Below the pieces are notes generated by a model that saw nothing but the letters and a program-made list of their open reading frames with translations, was not told the DNA's origin and made no database searches. DNA of 64,000 bases. Source: Bradyrhizobium betae (lineage in GTDB: Bacteria > Pseudomonadota > Alphaproteobacteria > Rhizobiales > Xanthobacteraceae). Shown piece after piece: positions 7,521 to 14,828 of this stretch. Position 1 is the first letter of the stretch. Each line of letters opens with the position of its first letter. The position numbers were made by a program, and so were the translations under genes. The DNA lies in NCBI RefSeq assembly GCF_008932115.1, contig NZ_CP044544.1, positions 62,001 to 126,000 on the forward strand, given 5' to 3'.

Positions 7521-7612
7521 CAGCCACCTCCGATGCTTCTCACAATATGGTGGCTTTCGTCAGGTTCGTCAACTTCGTCAGCACAGGCGGTTCCGGAAGT
7601 CCCCCGCCGCCG

Positions 7613-7921
7613 TCAGCTCGCTGAACCGGCCTGACAACGGGAGTGACCTTCGGCCGGCAAGCCGATCCCGTGGCCGGTCGGGACGAAGCCGAGTTTGTCG
7701 CAGAGCTTCCGAAATGCCGCGCGGCAGCGCTCTTTCTCCGTCTCTGCGGCGTCGCACAAACGCTGCTGTTGCTCGTTGGAAAGCTGCTGCGACCGACAGA
7801 CCGGGCACGTCGCCTGGTGAACGGTCCGCTCCCACGCCACCAGCGCGGTCACATACGCTCGATGCGCGGCGATGGTGCGCGCCTCCAGTGATCCCTCTTG
7901 TGCCGCTTCAAACCCGGGCAC
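7613..7921 (-). CDS. Hypothetical protein with Cys motif
   Basis: 102 aa from GTG 7921, with AGGGAAG about 8 nt upstream. A CPVCRSQQLSNEQQQRLC segment (C-x2-C plus later C) could bind zinc; the rest is helical and charged. No family recognised. It lies about 90 bp upstream of the antitoxin on the same strand. Its 5' leader is the strongly folded region 7989-8183, so it may be post-transcriptionally controlled. Moderate confidence that it is translated. Confidence 0.45.
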   Translation of the reverse strand: MPGFEAAQEGSLEARTIAAHRAYVTALVAWERTVHQATCPVCRSQQLSNEQQQRLCDAAETEKERCRAAFRKLCDKLGFVPTGHGIGLPAEGHSRCQAGSAS

Positions 7922-7984
7922 CGTAGTCTTCCCTGATGAGATGTGTCTGCGGTACGCCCCCGCAAACGATCCCTCGCTGACTCT

Positions 7985-8183
7985 TGGTGATCGGGGAGTT
8001 GGAAACCGTACGAAACGGCCCTGTGGCCTTTAGTTCGGGTGAACCTGTTGCATACGCCACAGGCTCCCCGACCATAAGGTCAAGGAGTGCGGCGCCGTAA
8101 CGGCCGGCACCAAACCGTTCGTAGGGGTTTCCACGCCCCAGGGCAGCGCGTACCGCCCCACCCGATTCATAACCGTTTGGCGG
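7985..8183 (-). ncRNA. Highly structured RNA candidate, minus strand
   Basis: Dense nested complementarity. An outer 10-bp helix pairs 7989-7998 with 8064-8073 and encloses an 8-bp helix (8020-8027 with 8056-8063), a GTTC/GAAC hairpin and a CCGT/ACGG hairpin. Further helices are GCCG-TAA-CGGC (8094-8104), GGGG/CCCC (8124-8139) and CCGCC/GGCGG (8153-8183). The only non-Watson-Crick pair in the outer helix is A.C on the plus strand but G.U on the minus strand, which points to a minus-strand RNA. It could be a cis-regulatory leader of the gene at 7921, or a remnant of a mobile RNA (group II intron or OMEGA-type). I do not recognise it. Confidence 0.45.
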
Positions 8184-8264
8184 CCTGCGTTCTAGGTCCC
8201 TTCGATAAATGACCTGATTGCTGGAAATTTCTGGCACTCTCGCAGAACGCGACGTCCGGCTCAT

Positions 8265-8634
8265 AATCGTCCCACATGCCCTTTATCGGGATGTGTGGAA
8301 GGGTTATTTGAATGAGGCTTGGGCGTCGCCCCTGCGGGGCCGGGCTGGCGGCTGCGCTGAAGCCCCGCATGCGGGTCTTCCCCCTCGCGGGCGGCCATCC
8401 CTGACGCAAGAGCGCAATGCAGCGGCCAACACTGGCGATAAAGCCGGGACCATTCGGCGAATCATGTCGCGGCAGCGTCTTGGTCTCGAACGCGCCGCGC
8501 CCAGCTTAGGCATTGGATATATTGGGTCTGACGGTAAACTCCGGCATCGAAGGACGATTCGTCGTCCTCCCCGCATGATCAAATGTTGCTCGTAGATCCT
8601 GCACGTCAACATTGGTGTCGGCGGACGGACAAAC
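8265..8634. other. Intergenic region, upstream of dnaB
   Basis: No gene supported. It holds a GC-rich stretch with GCCCCGCATGCGGG-type hairpins around 8350-8390. It must also contain the promoters for dnaB (plus) and for the structured transcript (minus); neither promoter is clear by eye. Confidence 0.4.
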
Positions 8635-10126
8635 GTGGCAGAAGCGGCATTCAAACTGACGGCGTTGGACGCTCCGACTTATCGTGAGCTTCCTCAGAAC
8701 ATCGAGGCCGAGCAAGCGCTGCTCGGCGCCATTTTCATCAACAACGACGCCTTCTACCGCGTTGCCGATTTCCTGAAGCCGAACCATTTCTTCGAGCCTC
8801 TACACGGGCGCATATTCGAGCTCATGAGCGATCTGATCCGCGCGAACAGAATTGCCAGCCCGATCACGCTGAAGACCTTTCCTTCCCGCGACTCTCGACA
8901 TCGCCGGACTATCTGTCGCGCAATATCTCGCGCGCTTGGCCGCGGAAGCGACGACCGTTATCAATGCACCCGATTATGGCCGCACCGTCTACGATCTCGC
9001 GGTTCGACGCGAGCTGATCAAGATCGCGGAGGACATGCTCGGCAGCGCCTTTGACGCGGCGGTGGATTGTGCCCCCCAAGATCAAATCCAGCATGCCGAG
9101 CAACTCCTCTACGAAATAGCCGAAACCGGACGCTATGGCGGCGGCTTCGAGACGTTCGAGACCGCACTCGACAGCGCCATCGATCGCGCCGCGCAGGCCT
9201 ATCAATCCGACGGCAGGCTCTCCGGGCTCGCAACCGGGCTCAAGGACCTTGACGCCCGGATGGGTGGCCTTCAATCGACCGACCTGATCATCATCGCCGG
9301 CCGTCCCGGCATGGGGAAGACCTCCCTCGCCACCAATATCGCGTTCAATGTCGCAAGCGCCTACGATCCGACGCAACAGGTCGACGGCTCGCTGAGGCCC
9401 GCCGCCGGAGGTATCGTCGCTTTCTTCTCGCTCGAGATGTCGTCGGAGCAGCTTGCCACGCGCGTGCTGTCCGAACAGGCCGAGGTCCCCTCCTCCAGCA
9501 TCAGGCGCGGCGAGATCGGTGAGACCGATTTCGAGAGGCTGCTCAAGCACCGCCAGAAAATGCGCCGCCTGCCGCTCTTCATCGACCAGACCGGCGCGCT
9601 TTCCATCGCCCAGCTCGCGGCGCGCGCGCGGCGTCTGAAGCGGCAGCGAGGCCTGCACCTCATTGTCGTCGACTATATTCAGCTCATGCAGGGGAGATCC
9701 CAGCGCGCCGCGCAAAATCGCGTGCAGGAAATCACCGAGATTACGACCGGCCTGAAAGCGCTGGCCAAGGAACTCAACGTCCCGGTCATTGCGCTGTCCC
9801 AGCTCTCGCGCGGGGTTGAAAGCCGCGACGAAAAGCGGCCGCAACTCTCCGACTTGCGCGAGTCAGGCTCGATCGAACAAGACGCCGACGTTGTCATGTT
9901 CGTCTATCGCGAAGAGTATTATCTCAAGAACAAGGAACCTCGGCCGGGCACCGAGGAACACCTCACCTGGGAATCCGAGATGAGGGACGCGCGCGGAAAG
10001 GCCGAAATCATCATCGCGAAGCAGCGGCACGGCCCGACAGGGACGGTGGCCATGACGTTTCAGGGTGAGTTCACCCGCTTCTTCGATCTGGCGAACCAAA
10101 ACCAGATGCCCCACCGAACGGCATAA
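8635..10126 (+). pseudogene. dnaB: Replicative DNA helicase DnaB-like, single-base frameshift
   Basis: Begins GTG 8635 with the DnaB N-terminal domain (LPQNIEAEQALLGAIFINNDAFYRVADFL). The frame shifts at 8880-8882, where TTTCCTTCCC replaces the expected TTTCTTCCC. It continues in the next frame through LAAEATTVINAPDYGRTVYDL to the RecA-like motor: GRPGMGKTS (Walker A, near 9300), FFSLEMSSEQLATR, VVDYIQLMQG (Walker B) and LSQLSRGVESR. Apart from one extra C the gene is full length, about 497 aa. Either it is freshly inactivated, or the base is a sequencing error, or the C-terminal part is made from ATG 8936 (396 aa). DnaB unwinds DNA at the fork as a hexamer. Confidence 0.8.
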
Positions 10127-10569
10127 GTGCCGGCTCCGACTCCTTGTTTCATGTGTTGCTGAGTATCTCTCCGGGCGGTCAACCGGAATGATCTCCAACG
10201 TCAGAGCGCCGAACGCGGCCCGGCGCCAGTCAAGCGGTCCTCAAATCCTTCGCACGCATCGACCACCAGCCTTCATCGACACAATAAAAAGACCACCGAG
10301 CACACTTGATTTCGTGTGGCGTCCACGGCGGCAAGCATCCGCCGTTGAGACTGTGACGTTCGGCGCCCTGCGTCCGGGGAAAGGACCACCCCGCTCTCGA
10401 ATGGGCTTTCCTTGGTTCGGGCGCGGCCTTCCACGATCAACCCACAAGGGGTTCGCTACGCCAGCGTGCGACCTCTTCGGCTGCGCCTGCGAGGTGACCG
10501 CGGCCACGCCCGAACACGTCGGCGCCTGTCGAGCGGGGATGGTCCCCGCCCCAAGACGGGAGCCTCACG
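10127..10569. other. Intergenic leader region
   Basis: No gene supported. It ends in a hairpin (GCGGGGA-TGG-TCCCCGC, about 10536-10553), followed by a ribosome-site-like stretch ahead of ATG 10570, so it is probably the untranslated leader of the interrupted small gene. Open frames on both strands look like noise. Confidence 0.4.
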
Positions 10570-10671
10570 ATGTCGCAGAATCTCACCCTCGCTCAGGATC
10601 ACGCCTTCGATCTCGCCCTCACGTTGATGGTGCCGGTGGTTCTCTTTCAGGTCGACGACGAATTCTCCGTT
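10570..10671 (+). pseudogene. Small conserved plasmid gene, 5' part (interrupted by element E1)
   Basis: ATG 10570 opens MSQNLTLAQDHAFDLALTL followed by MVPVVLFQVDDEFSV. After this the reading frame enters the end of element E1 and stops at 10710. The matching 3' part (SSEYDGEEDAIVHEYDPW, then a stop) is found at 20379-20453. Joined, they give a protein of about 60 residues. The split is what defines the insertion point of E1. Confidence 0.65.
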
Positions 10672-10695
10672 TATCTGAACAGTCAAGCTGTCTCA
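10671..10695 (-). repeat. E1 left terminal inverted repeat
   Basis: Read on the minus strand it is TGAGACAGCTTG followed by ACTGTTCAGATAA. It pairs with the right end at 20346-20371 (AGACAG and TCAG-ATAA blocks at the same spacing). It is also 24 of 25 identical to 40154-40178 beside the second mer operon. Confidence 0.7.
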
Positions 10696-11133
10696 CTGGC
10701 ATTTCGCTGAGCTCGCCGGCTCCCGGAACAGCGTCTCGATCAGCGGACATTCCCGCCGATTGCCTTCTGTGCATTGGGCCACCACGTCCTTCAGCACTCG
10801 CTCCATGCGTTTCAGGTCGGCGATCTTTTCACGCACGTCGTCGAGATGCGCGGCGGCAACGGCGCTTGCCTCGGCGCAGGGCTGGTCGCGCTCGTCGACG
10901 AGGCGCAGCAGTTCACGGACTTCATCGAGGGAGAAGCCGAGCTCGCGCGCCCGCAAGACGAAGCGAAGCCGTCGCTCGTGGGTGCTGTCGTAGCTGCGAT
11001 AGCCGCTCGCCGTGCGCGGCGGCTCCGGCAGGAGGCCGACCTTCTCGTAATAGCGGACCGTCTCCAGATTGCACCCTGTGCGCTGTGCGAGTTCGGCGCG
11101 CTTGAGGCCTTTCACGCCAGCGTGATCGCGCAT
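10693..11133 (-). CDS. merR: Mercury-responsive MerR regulator (copy 1)
   Basis: 146 aa, normal for MerR. The N-terminal winged helix is ELAQRTGCNLETVRYYEKVGLLPEPPR. The three Hg(II)-binding cysteines are present (QPCAEA, AQCTEG, ECPLIE). MerR sits on the divergent promoter and untwists it when Hg(II) binds, switching on merTPF-BA. It is transcribed away from the operon, and its 3' end abuts the E1 left terminus, so this is the first gene of the cargo. About 90% similar in protein to copy 2 at 36322. Confidence 0.95.
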   Translation of the reverse strand: MRDHAGVKGLKRAELAQRTGCNLETVRYYEKVGLLPEPPRTASGYRSYDSTHERRLRFVLRARELGFSLDEVRELLRLVDERDQPCAEASAVAAAHLDDVREKIADLKRMERVLKDVVAQCTEGNRRECPLIETLFREPASSAKCQ

Positions 11134-11146
11134 CCAAAAATACCCC

Positions 11147-11177
11147 TTGACCCTGTAGTTGCTACAGACCGCACATT
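11147..11177 (+). promoter_or_regulatory. mer operator-promoter (copy 1)
   Basis: The -35 TTGACC (11147-11152) is followed by the MerR dyad CTGTAG-TTG-CTACAG (11153-11167) and a -10-like CACATT (11172-11177). The 19-nt spacer is the over-long spacing typical of MerR-controlled promoters. The layout is the same at 36764-36794. Confidence 0.8.
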
Positions 11178-11218
11178 AGCGCCTGGATAGGTTTTCGACA
11201 AGAAGAGCGAGGTCGAAC

Positions 11219-11644
11219 ATGAATGCATCCCGACACGGACCAGCAGACGTTGCACCGACTGCGGCAAACCTGACGACGCCAGAGCGAAGCGAGGCCGGGC
11301 GACAGCGCCTGGTCGCCGTCGGCGGCATACTCGGCGCCATCGCCGCCTCGTCCTGTTGCATCATTCCGCTCGTCCTGTTCAGCCTCGGCATCGGCGGCGC
11401 CTGGATCGGCAATCTGACGGCGCTTGCGCCCTACAAGCCACTGTTTGTCGCCGCAACGGCGGGCATGCTCGGCTACGGCTTCTACCTTGTCTACTGGAAG
11501 CCGCGACAGGCCTGTGCCGATGGGGCTGCCTGCACGCGCGCCGTCCCCAGCCGCCTCGTTCAGATCGCGCTCTGGTTCGCGACCGTACTCGTCGCCGCTG
11601 CTTTCGCCTTCGACTACGTCGCGCCGCTGCTGCTTTCCGCCTGA
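11219..11644 (+). CDS. merT: Mercuric ion transporter MerT (copy 1)
   Basis: 141 aa inner-membrane protein with three hydrophobic segments. It has the transmembrane pair SSCC (Cys46-Cys47) in helix 1 and the cytosolic pair QACADGAAC (Cys99, Cys105), which pass Hg(II) from MerP to MerA. The N terminus is about 20 residues longer than in Tn501 MerT. First gene of the operon behind the MerR promoter. Confidence 0.93.
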   Translation: MNASRHGPADVAPTAANLTTPERSEAGRQRLVAVGGILGAIAASSCCIIPLVLFSLGIGGAWIGNLTALAPYKPLFVAATAGMLGYGFYLVYWKPRQACADGAACTRAVPSRLVQIALWFATVLVAAAFAFDYVAPLLLSA

Positions 11645-11664
11645 CACCAAGAGGAGACTACCCC

Positions 11665-11958
11665 ATGAGGAAGAGTTTGAGCGCTTTCACTTTGATCGCG
11701 TCGGTGATGACTGCGCCTGCCGCCTTCGCCGCCGAACGCACTGTGACGTTTGCCGTCGACAACATGACCTGCGCCTCGTGCCCCTACATCGTGAAGACCA
11801 CGATGGCGGCAATCCCCGGTGTCGCGAAGGTGACCGTCTCCTTCGAGGCGAAGTCCGCGACCGTGACCTTCGACGACGCTAAGACGAGCACCGATGCCAT
11901 CGCAGCCGCCAGCATGAATGCTGGTTATCCGGCCCACCCGACGCAGCAAGGCAGCTAG
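11665..11958 (+). CDS. merP: Periplasmic mercury-binding protein MerP (copy 1)
   Basis: 97 aa: signal peptide (MRKSLSAFTLIASVMTAPAAFA), then a heavy-metal-associated fold with the Hg-binding loop NMTCASCPYIV (Cys36, Cys39). It scavenges Hg(II) in the periplasm and hands it to MerT. A ribosome site (GAGGAG) precedes the ATG, and merF follows directly after the stop. Confidence 0.93.
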   Translation: MRKSLSAFTLIASVMTAPAAFAAERTVTFAVDNMTCASCPYIVKTTMAAIPGVAKVTVSFEAKSATVTFDDAKTSTDAIAAASMNAGYPAHPTQQGS

Positions 11959-12207
11959 ATGACTGATCGCGCCGTAATCCGCGCAGGTGCCGTTGGCGCC
12001 GTCCTCGCCGCGATCTGCTGCGCGGCGCCGCTCCTCGCCGTCGGCCTGTCTCTGGCGGGTCTTGGCACGTGGCTGACAGGTGTGGGTGCAGTGGTGCTTC
12101 CCCTGATCGTCGCGGGCTTCGGCTTCGGCGCGTGGGGGCCCCATCATCGCCGGGCAAGAGCCACGGCCTATGAGACGAAGATTCGCAAGGAAGGCGTGAA
12201 GCCATGA
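11959..12207 (+). CDS. merF: Mercury transport protein MerF (copy 1)
   Basis: 82 aa with two membrane helices and the vicinal pair AICCAAPLL (Cys20-Cys21) in helix 1. Canonical MerF has a second C-terminal Cys pair, which is absent here (tail HHRRARATAYETKIRKEG). It starts directly after the merP stop and overlaps the fusion gene by ATGA. In copy 2 the first Cys of the pair is Arg. Confidence 0.88.
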   Translation: MTDRAVIRAGAVGAVLAAICCAAPLLAVGLSLAGLGTWLTGVGAVVLPLIVAGFGFGAWGPHHRRARATAYETKIRKEGVKP

Positions 12208-14441
12208 ACGATTGCTGTGCAACCTCCTCCCGGGACAACCCGGCCGTTTCTCAGCCCGCGACACTGGCGAGCTTTGCCGTTCGACCGGGCGTAACGTTTC
12301 CGGATTGGTCGGCGGTCACGTCGCCTGTGGTCAAGAACGCTCTGCAGGCGATGGTCGGGTCCGACCACGTGCTCAATCGCTGGAGCGGTTACGATCCCGC
12401 CACCGACAGGGTGCGTGTTGCGTTGCTCCGACTCTACGCCGACCACGGGGGTGCCCCGACCATAAGCGCGCTTGCGGAGCGTACAAAACTCAGTGAGATG
12501 GTCATCCGGCCACTGCTCGACGAGCTCCGCCGGCGCGACCTCGTCGTTCTCGATGGCGAGCTGATCGTCGGCGCCTATCCGTTCAGCGATCATAACACCG
12601 GCCATCGGGTCACTCTGGACGGACGCACGCTGAATGCAATGTGCGCGGTCGACGCGCTGGGCATCGGTGCCATGACCGATCGCGACACCGCGATCGCCTC
12701 GCCCTGCGGCCATTGCGGCGCACTGATCCGGATCACCACGCAGGACCGAGGGCGGGCACTCGCCGACGTCGAGCCACAGTCGGCCGTCATGTGGCAGAGC
12801 GTCCGTTATGAAGGCGGCTGCGCCGCGAGCTCGCTCTGCGCGACGACCGCTTTTTTCTGCTCGGACGAGCATCTTTCCGCCTGGCGCGACGAACGTTCCA
12901 CCGACGAGCCAGGTTTCCGGCTGTCGATCGAGGAAGGACTGGAAGCCGGCCGTGCTCTGTTCGGGCCGAGCCTCGCTGGTCTCGATGTGGCGTCGAAGAG
13001 CCTGGTGGTCGCCAACCGACCCTTGCGCACAAACGGTCGCAATGGAGGCGCTTACGATCTCGTCGTCATCGGCGCCGGCTCGGCCGGCTTCTCGGCCTCG
13101 ATCACGGCCGCCGATCAGGGCGCACAGGTGGCGCTCATCGGCAGTGGCACCATCGGCGGCACCTGCGTCAATGTCGGCTGCGTGCCGTCGAAGACCCTGA
13201 TCCGCGCGGCCGAGACGCTTCATAACGCTCGCGTGGCGGCACGTTTTGCCGGCATTACTGCTGAAGCCGAACTGACAGACTGGCGCGGAACCGTTCGTCA
13301 GAAGGACACGCTCGTGTCTGGGCTGCGCCAGGCCAAATACGCGGACCTGCTCCCCGCGTACAATGGTATCGCCTATCGCGACGGGCCGGCTCGCCTCCTC
13401 GACGGCGGTGTCGAAGTTGACGGCGCGCGTATTGCCGCTGGCAAGATCATTATCGCAACCGGCGCGCGGCCGGCAGTTCCTGCTATTCCTGGCCTCGAGA
13501 CCGTACCGTATCTCACCAGTACGACGGCGCTCGACCTCGAGGAACTGCCGCGATCGCTGCTGGTGATCGGCGGCGGTTATATCGGCGCGGAGCTCGCCCA
13601 GATGTTCGCCCGTGCCGGCGTCAAGGTGACCCTCGTCTGCCGGTCCCGACTGCTCCCCGAGGCCGAGCCCGAGATCGGCGCGGCGCTCACGGGGTATTTC
13701 GAGGATGAAGGCATCACCGTTATCTCCGGCATCGCTTACCGCGCGATCCGCAAAACCGAGGGCCGAGCGTCACTGACCGTCACGCGTGACGGTCACGATG
13801 TCCAGATCGACGCCGATCAGGTGCTGATCACCACGGGCCGCACGCCCAACATCGAAGGCCTTGGGCTGGCCGAGCACGGGATCACCGTCTCGGCGAAGGG
13901 CGGCATCGTGGTCGACGACCGCATGCGCACGACCAAGGCTGGCGTCTATGCCGCCGGCGACGTCACCGGCCGCGACCAGTTCGTCTACATGGCCGCCTAT
14001 GGCGCCAAGCTCGCCGCCAAGAACGCCCTCAATGGCGACAGCCTGCGCTACGATAACAGCGCCATGCCCGCTATCGTCTTCACCGATCCGCAGGTCGCAA
14101 GCGTAGGTCTCACCGAGGCGGCGGCGCGTGCGGCCGGGCATGAGATCCGCGTTTCGACGATCGGTCTCGATCAGGTGCCGCGCGCACTCGCCGCCCGCGA
14201 CACTCGTGGGCTTATCAAGCTCGTGGCCGATGCTGCTGGCGGTCGTTTGCTCGGCGCCCACATCCTCGCGCCGGAAGGTGCCGACAGCATTCAGACCGCG
14301 GCTCTCGCGATCCGCCAGGGTCTCACCGTCGATGACCTCGCGGACACGATCTTTCCTTACCTCACCACGGTCGAGGGGCTGAAGCTCGCAGCACTTTCGT
14401 TCGGCAAGGACATCGCCAAACTCTCCTGCTGCGCCGGGTGA
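12204..14441 (+). CDS. merBA: MerB-MerA fusion: organomercurial lyase plus mercuric reductase (copy 1)
   Basis: 745 aa. Residues 1-270 are MerB, which cleaves C-Hg bonds: a winged-helix-like N-terminal part, then MCAVDALG (Cys147, Asp150) and LCATTAFFCS (Cys212), equivalent to Cys96, Asp99 and Cys159 of R388 MerB. Residues 283-745 are MerA, the NADPH flavoenzyme reducing Hg(II) to Hg(0): VVIGAGSAG (FAD), GTCVNVGCVPSK (redox Cys321, Cys326), a second dinucleotide motif, YAAGDVTG and the C-terminal LSCCAG Hg pair. MerA's usual N-terminal HMA domain is absent, its place taken by MerB. The fusion would pass Hg(II) from lyase to reductase within one polypeptide. Confidence 0.93.
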   Translation: MNDCCATSSRDNPAVSQPATLASFAVRPGVTFPDWSAVTSPVVKNALQAMVGSDHVLNRWSGYDPATDRVRVALLRLYADHGGAPTISALAERTKLSEMVIRPLLDELRRRDLVVLDGELIVGAYPFSDHNTGHRVTLDGRTLNAMCAVDALGIGAMTDRDTAIASPCGHCGALIRITTQDRGRALADVEPQSAVMWQSVRYEGGCAASSLCATTAFFCSDEHLSAWRDERSTDEPGFRLSIEEGLEAGRALFGPSLAGLDVASKSLVVANRPLRTNGRNGGAYDLVVIGAGSAGFSASITAADQGAQVALIGSGTIGGTCVNVGCVPSKTLIRAAETLHNARVAARFAGITAEAELTDWRGTVRQKDTLVSGLRQAKYADLLPAYNGIAYRDGPARLLDGGVEVDGARIAAGKIIIATGARPAVPAIPGLETVPYLTSTTALDLEELPRSLLVIGGGYIGAELAQMFARAGVKVTLVCRSRLLPEAEPEIGAALTGYFEDEGITVISGIAYRAIRKTEGRASLTVTRDGHDVQIDADQVLITTGRTPNIEGLGLAEHGITVSAKGGIVVDDRMRTTKAGVYAAGDVTGRDQFVYMAAYGAKLAAKNALNGDSLRYDNSAMPAIVFTDPQVASVGLTEAAARAAGHEIRVSTIGLDQVPRALAARDTRGLIKLVADAAGGRLLGAHILAPEGADSIQTAALAIRQGLTVDDLADTIFPYLTTVEGLKLAALSFGKDIAKLSCCAG

Positions 14442-14453
14442 GCACAATCGGCG

Positions 14454-14828
14454 TCAAGGGCGTTTCCTGCCGATGATCGGTATGACGTCGGCGGTGCGGT
14501 TATCGCGCCGCCGTTCCATAAGCTGGCACAGCGCGCGGACTTGACGATGCTGGGCGAGCACGGTTTCGACGGCGCGCCGCTCCTGTTCGGCCCGGGCCGT
14601 CCCCGCCGGCCGATCCGTCGCGTTGCGCCGGGCTCTCGACTCGGCAACTGCATGGCGGAAGGCTTCCAGCACCTCGGAAGCGCGGTTCGCGGTCGCGCGA
14701 CTGACACCTGCCTCGATGGCCAGATTCACAACCGTCAGCCTGCCATCAGCCACGCGGGGGCACCCATAAAGGAGGCGCGCCATCGCCTCACGAAGCGCCT
14801 GTTCCGTGGCTGCACTGACCGGCTTCAT
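14454..14828 (-). CDS. Small helix-turn-helix protein of the E1 recombinase operon (TnpC-like)
   Basis: 124 aa. A helix-turn-helix is visible (LTVVNLAIEAGVSRATANRASEVLEAF) followed by a charged, coiled-coil-like tail. ATG 14828 overlaps the stop of the third recombinase by 4 nt. A protein of the same design, with LTVAALAREARVGRNAIYANH, ends the recombinase operon of E2. By position and size it resembles TnpC of Tn554 (about 125 aa), an accessory factor that biases orientation; the homology is inferred. Its stop is only 12 nt from that of merBA, facing it. Confidence 0.65.
   Translation of the reverse strand: MKPVSAATEQALREAMARLLYGCPRVADGRLTVVNLAIEAGVSRATANRASEVLEAFRHAVAESRARRNATDRPAGTARAEQERRAVETVLAQHRQVRALCQLMERRRDNRTADVIPIIGRKRP

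Noticed and set aside
7908..8264. Minus-strand open frame (118 codons) over the folded RNA region
   Set aside because: The region is better explained by base-paired helices; the translation has no family resemblance.
7921..8280. Group II intron or OMEGA-RNA identity for the folded region
   Set aside because: No domain V hairpin, no 5' GUGYG start, and no reverse transcriptase or IscB/IsrB gene nearby; kept only as an unnamed structured RNA.
10065..11105. Plus-strand open frame of 346 codons across the dnaB end and merR
   Set aside because: Runs antisense to merR and contains low-complexity Arg/Pro/Ser; no ribosome site or domain.
10671..14441. Mer copy 1 as part of a Tn21/Tn5053-type transposon
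   Set aside because: No Tn3-type 38-bp or Tn5053-type 25-bp ends and no DDE transposase next to it; the borders match the recombinase-trio element instead.
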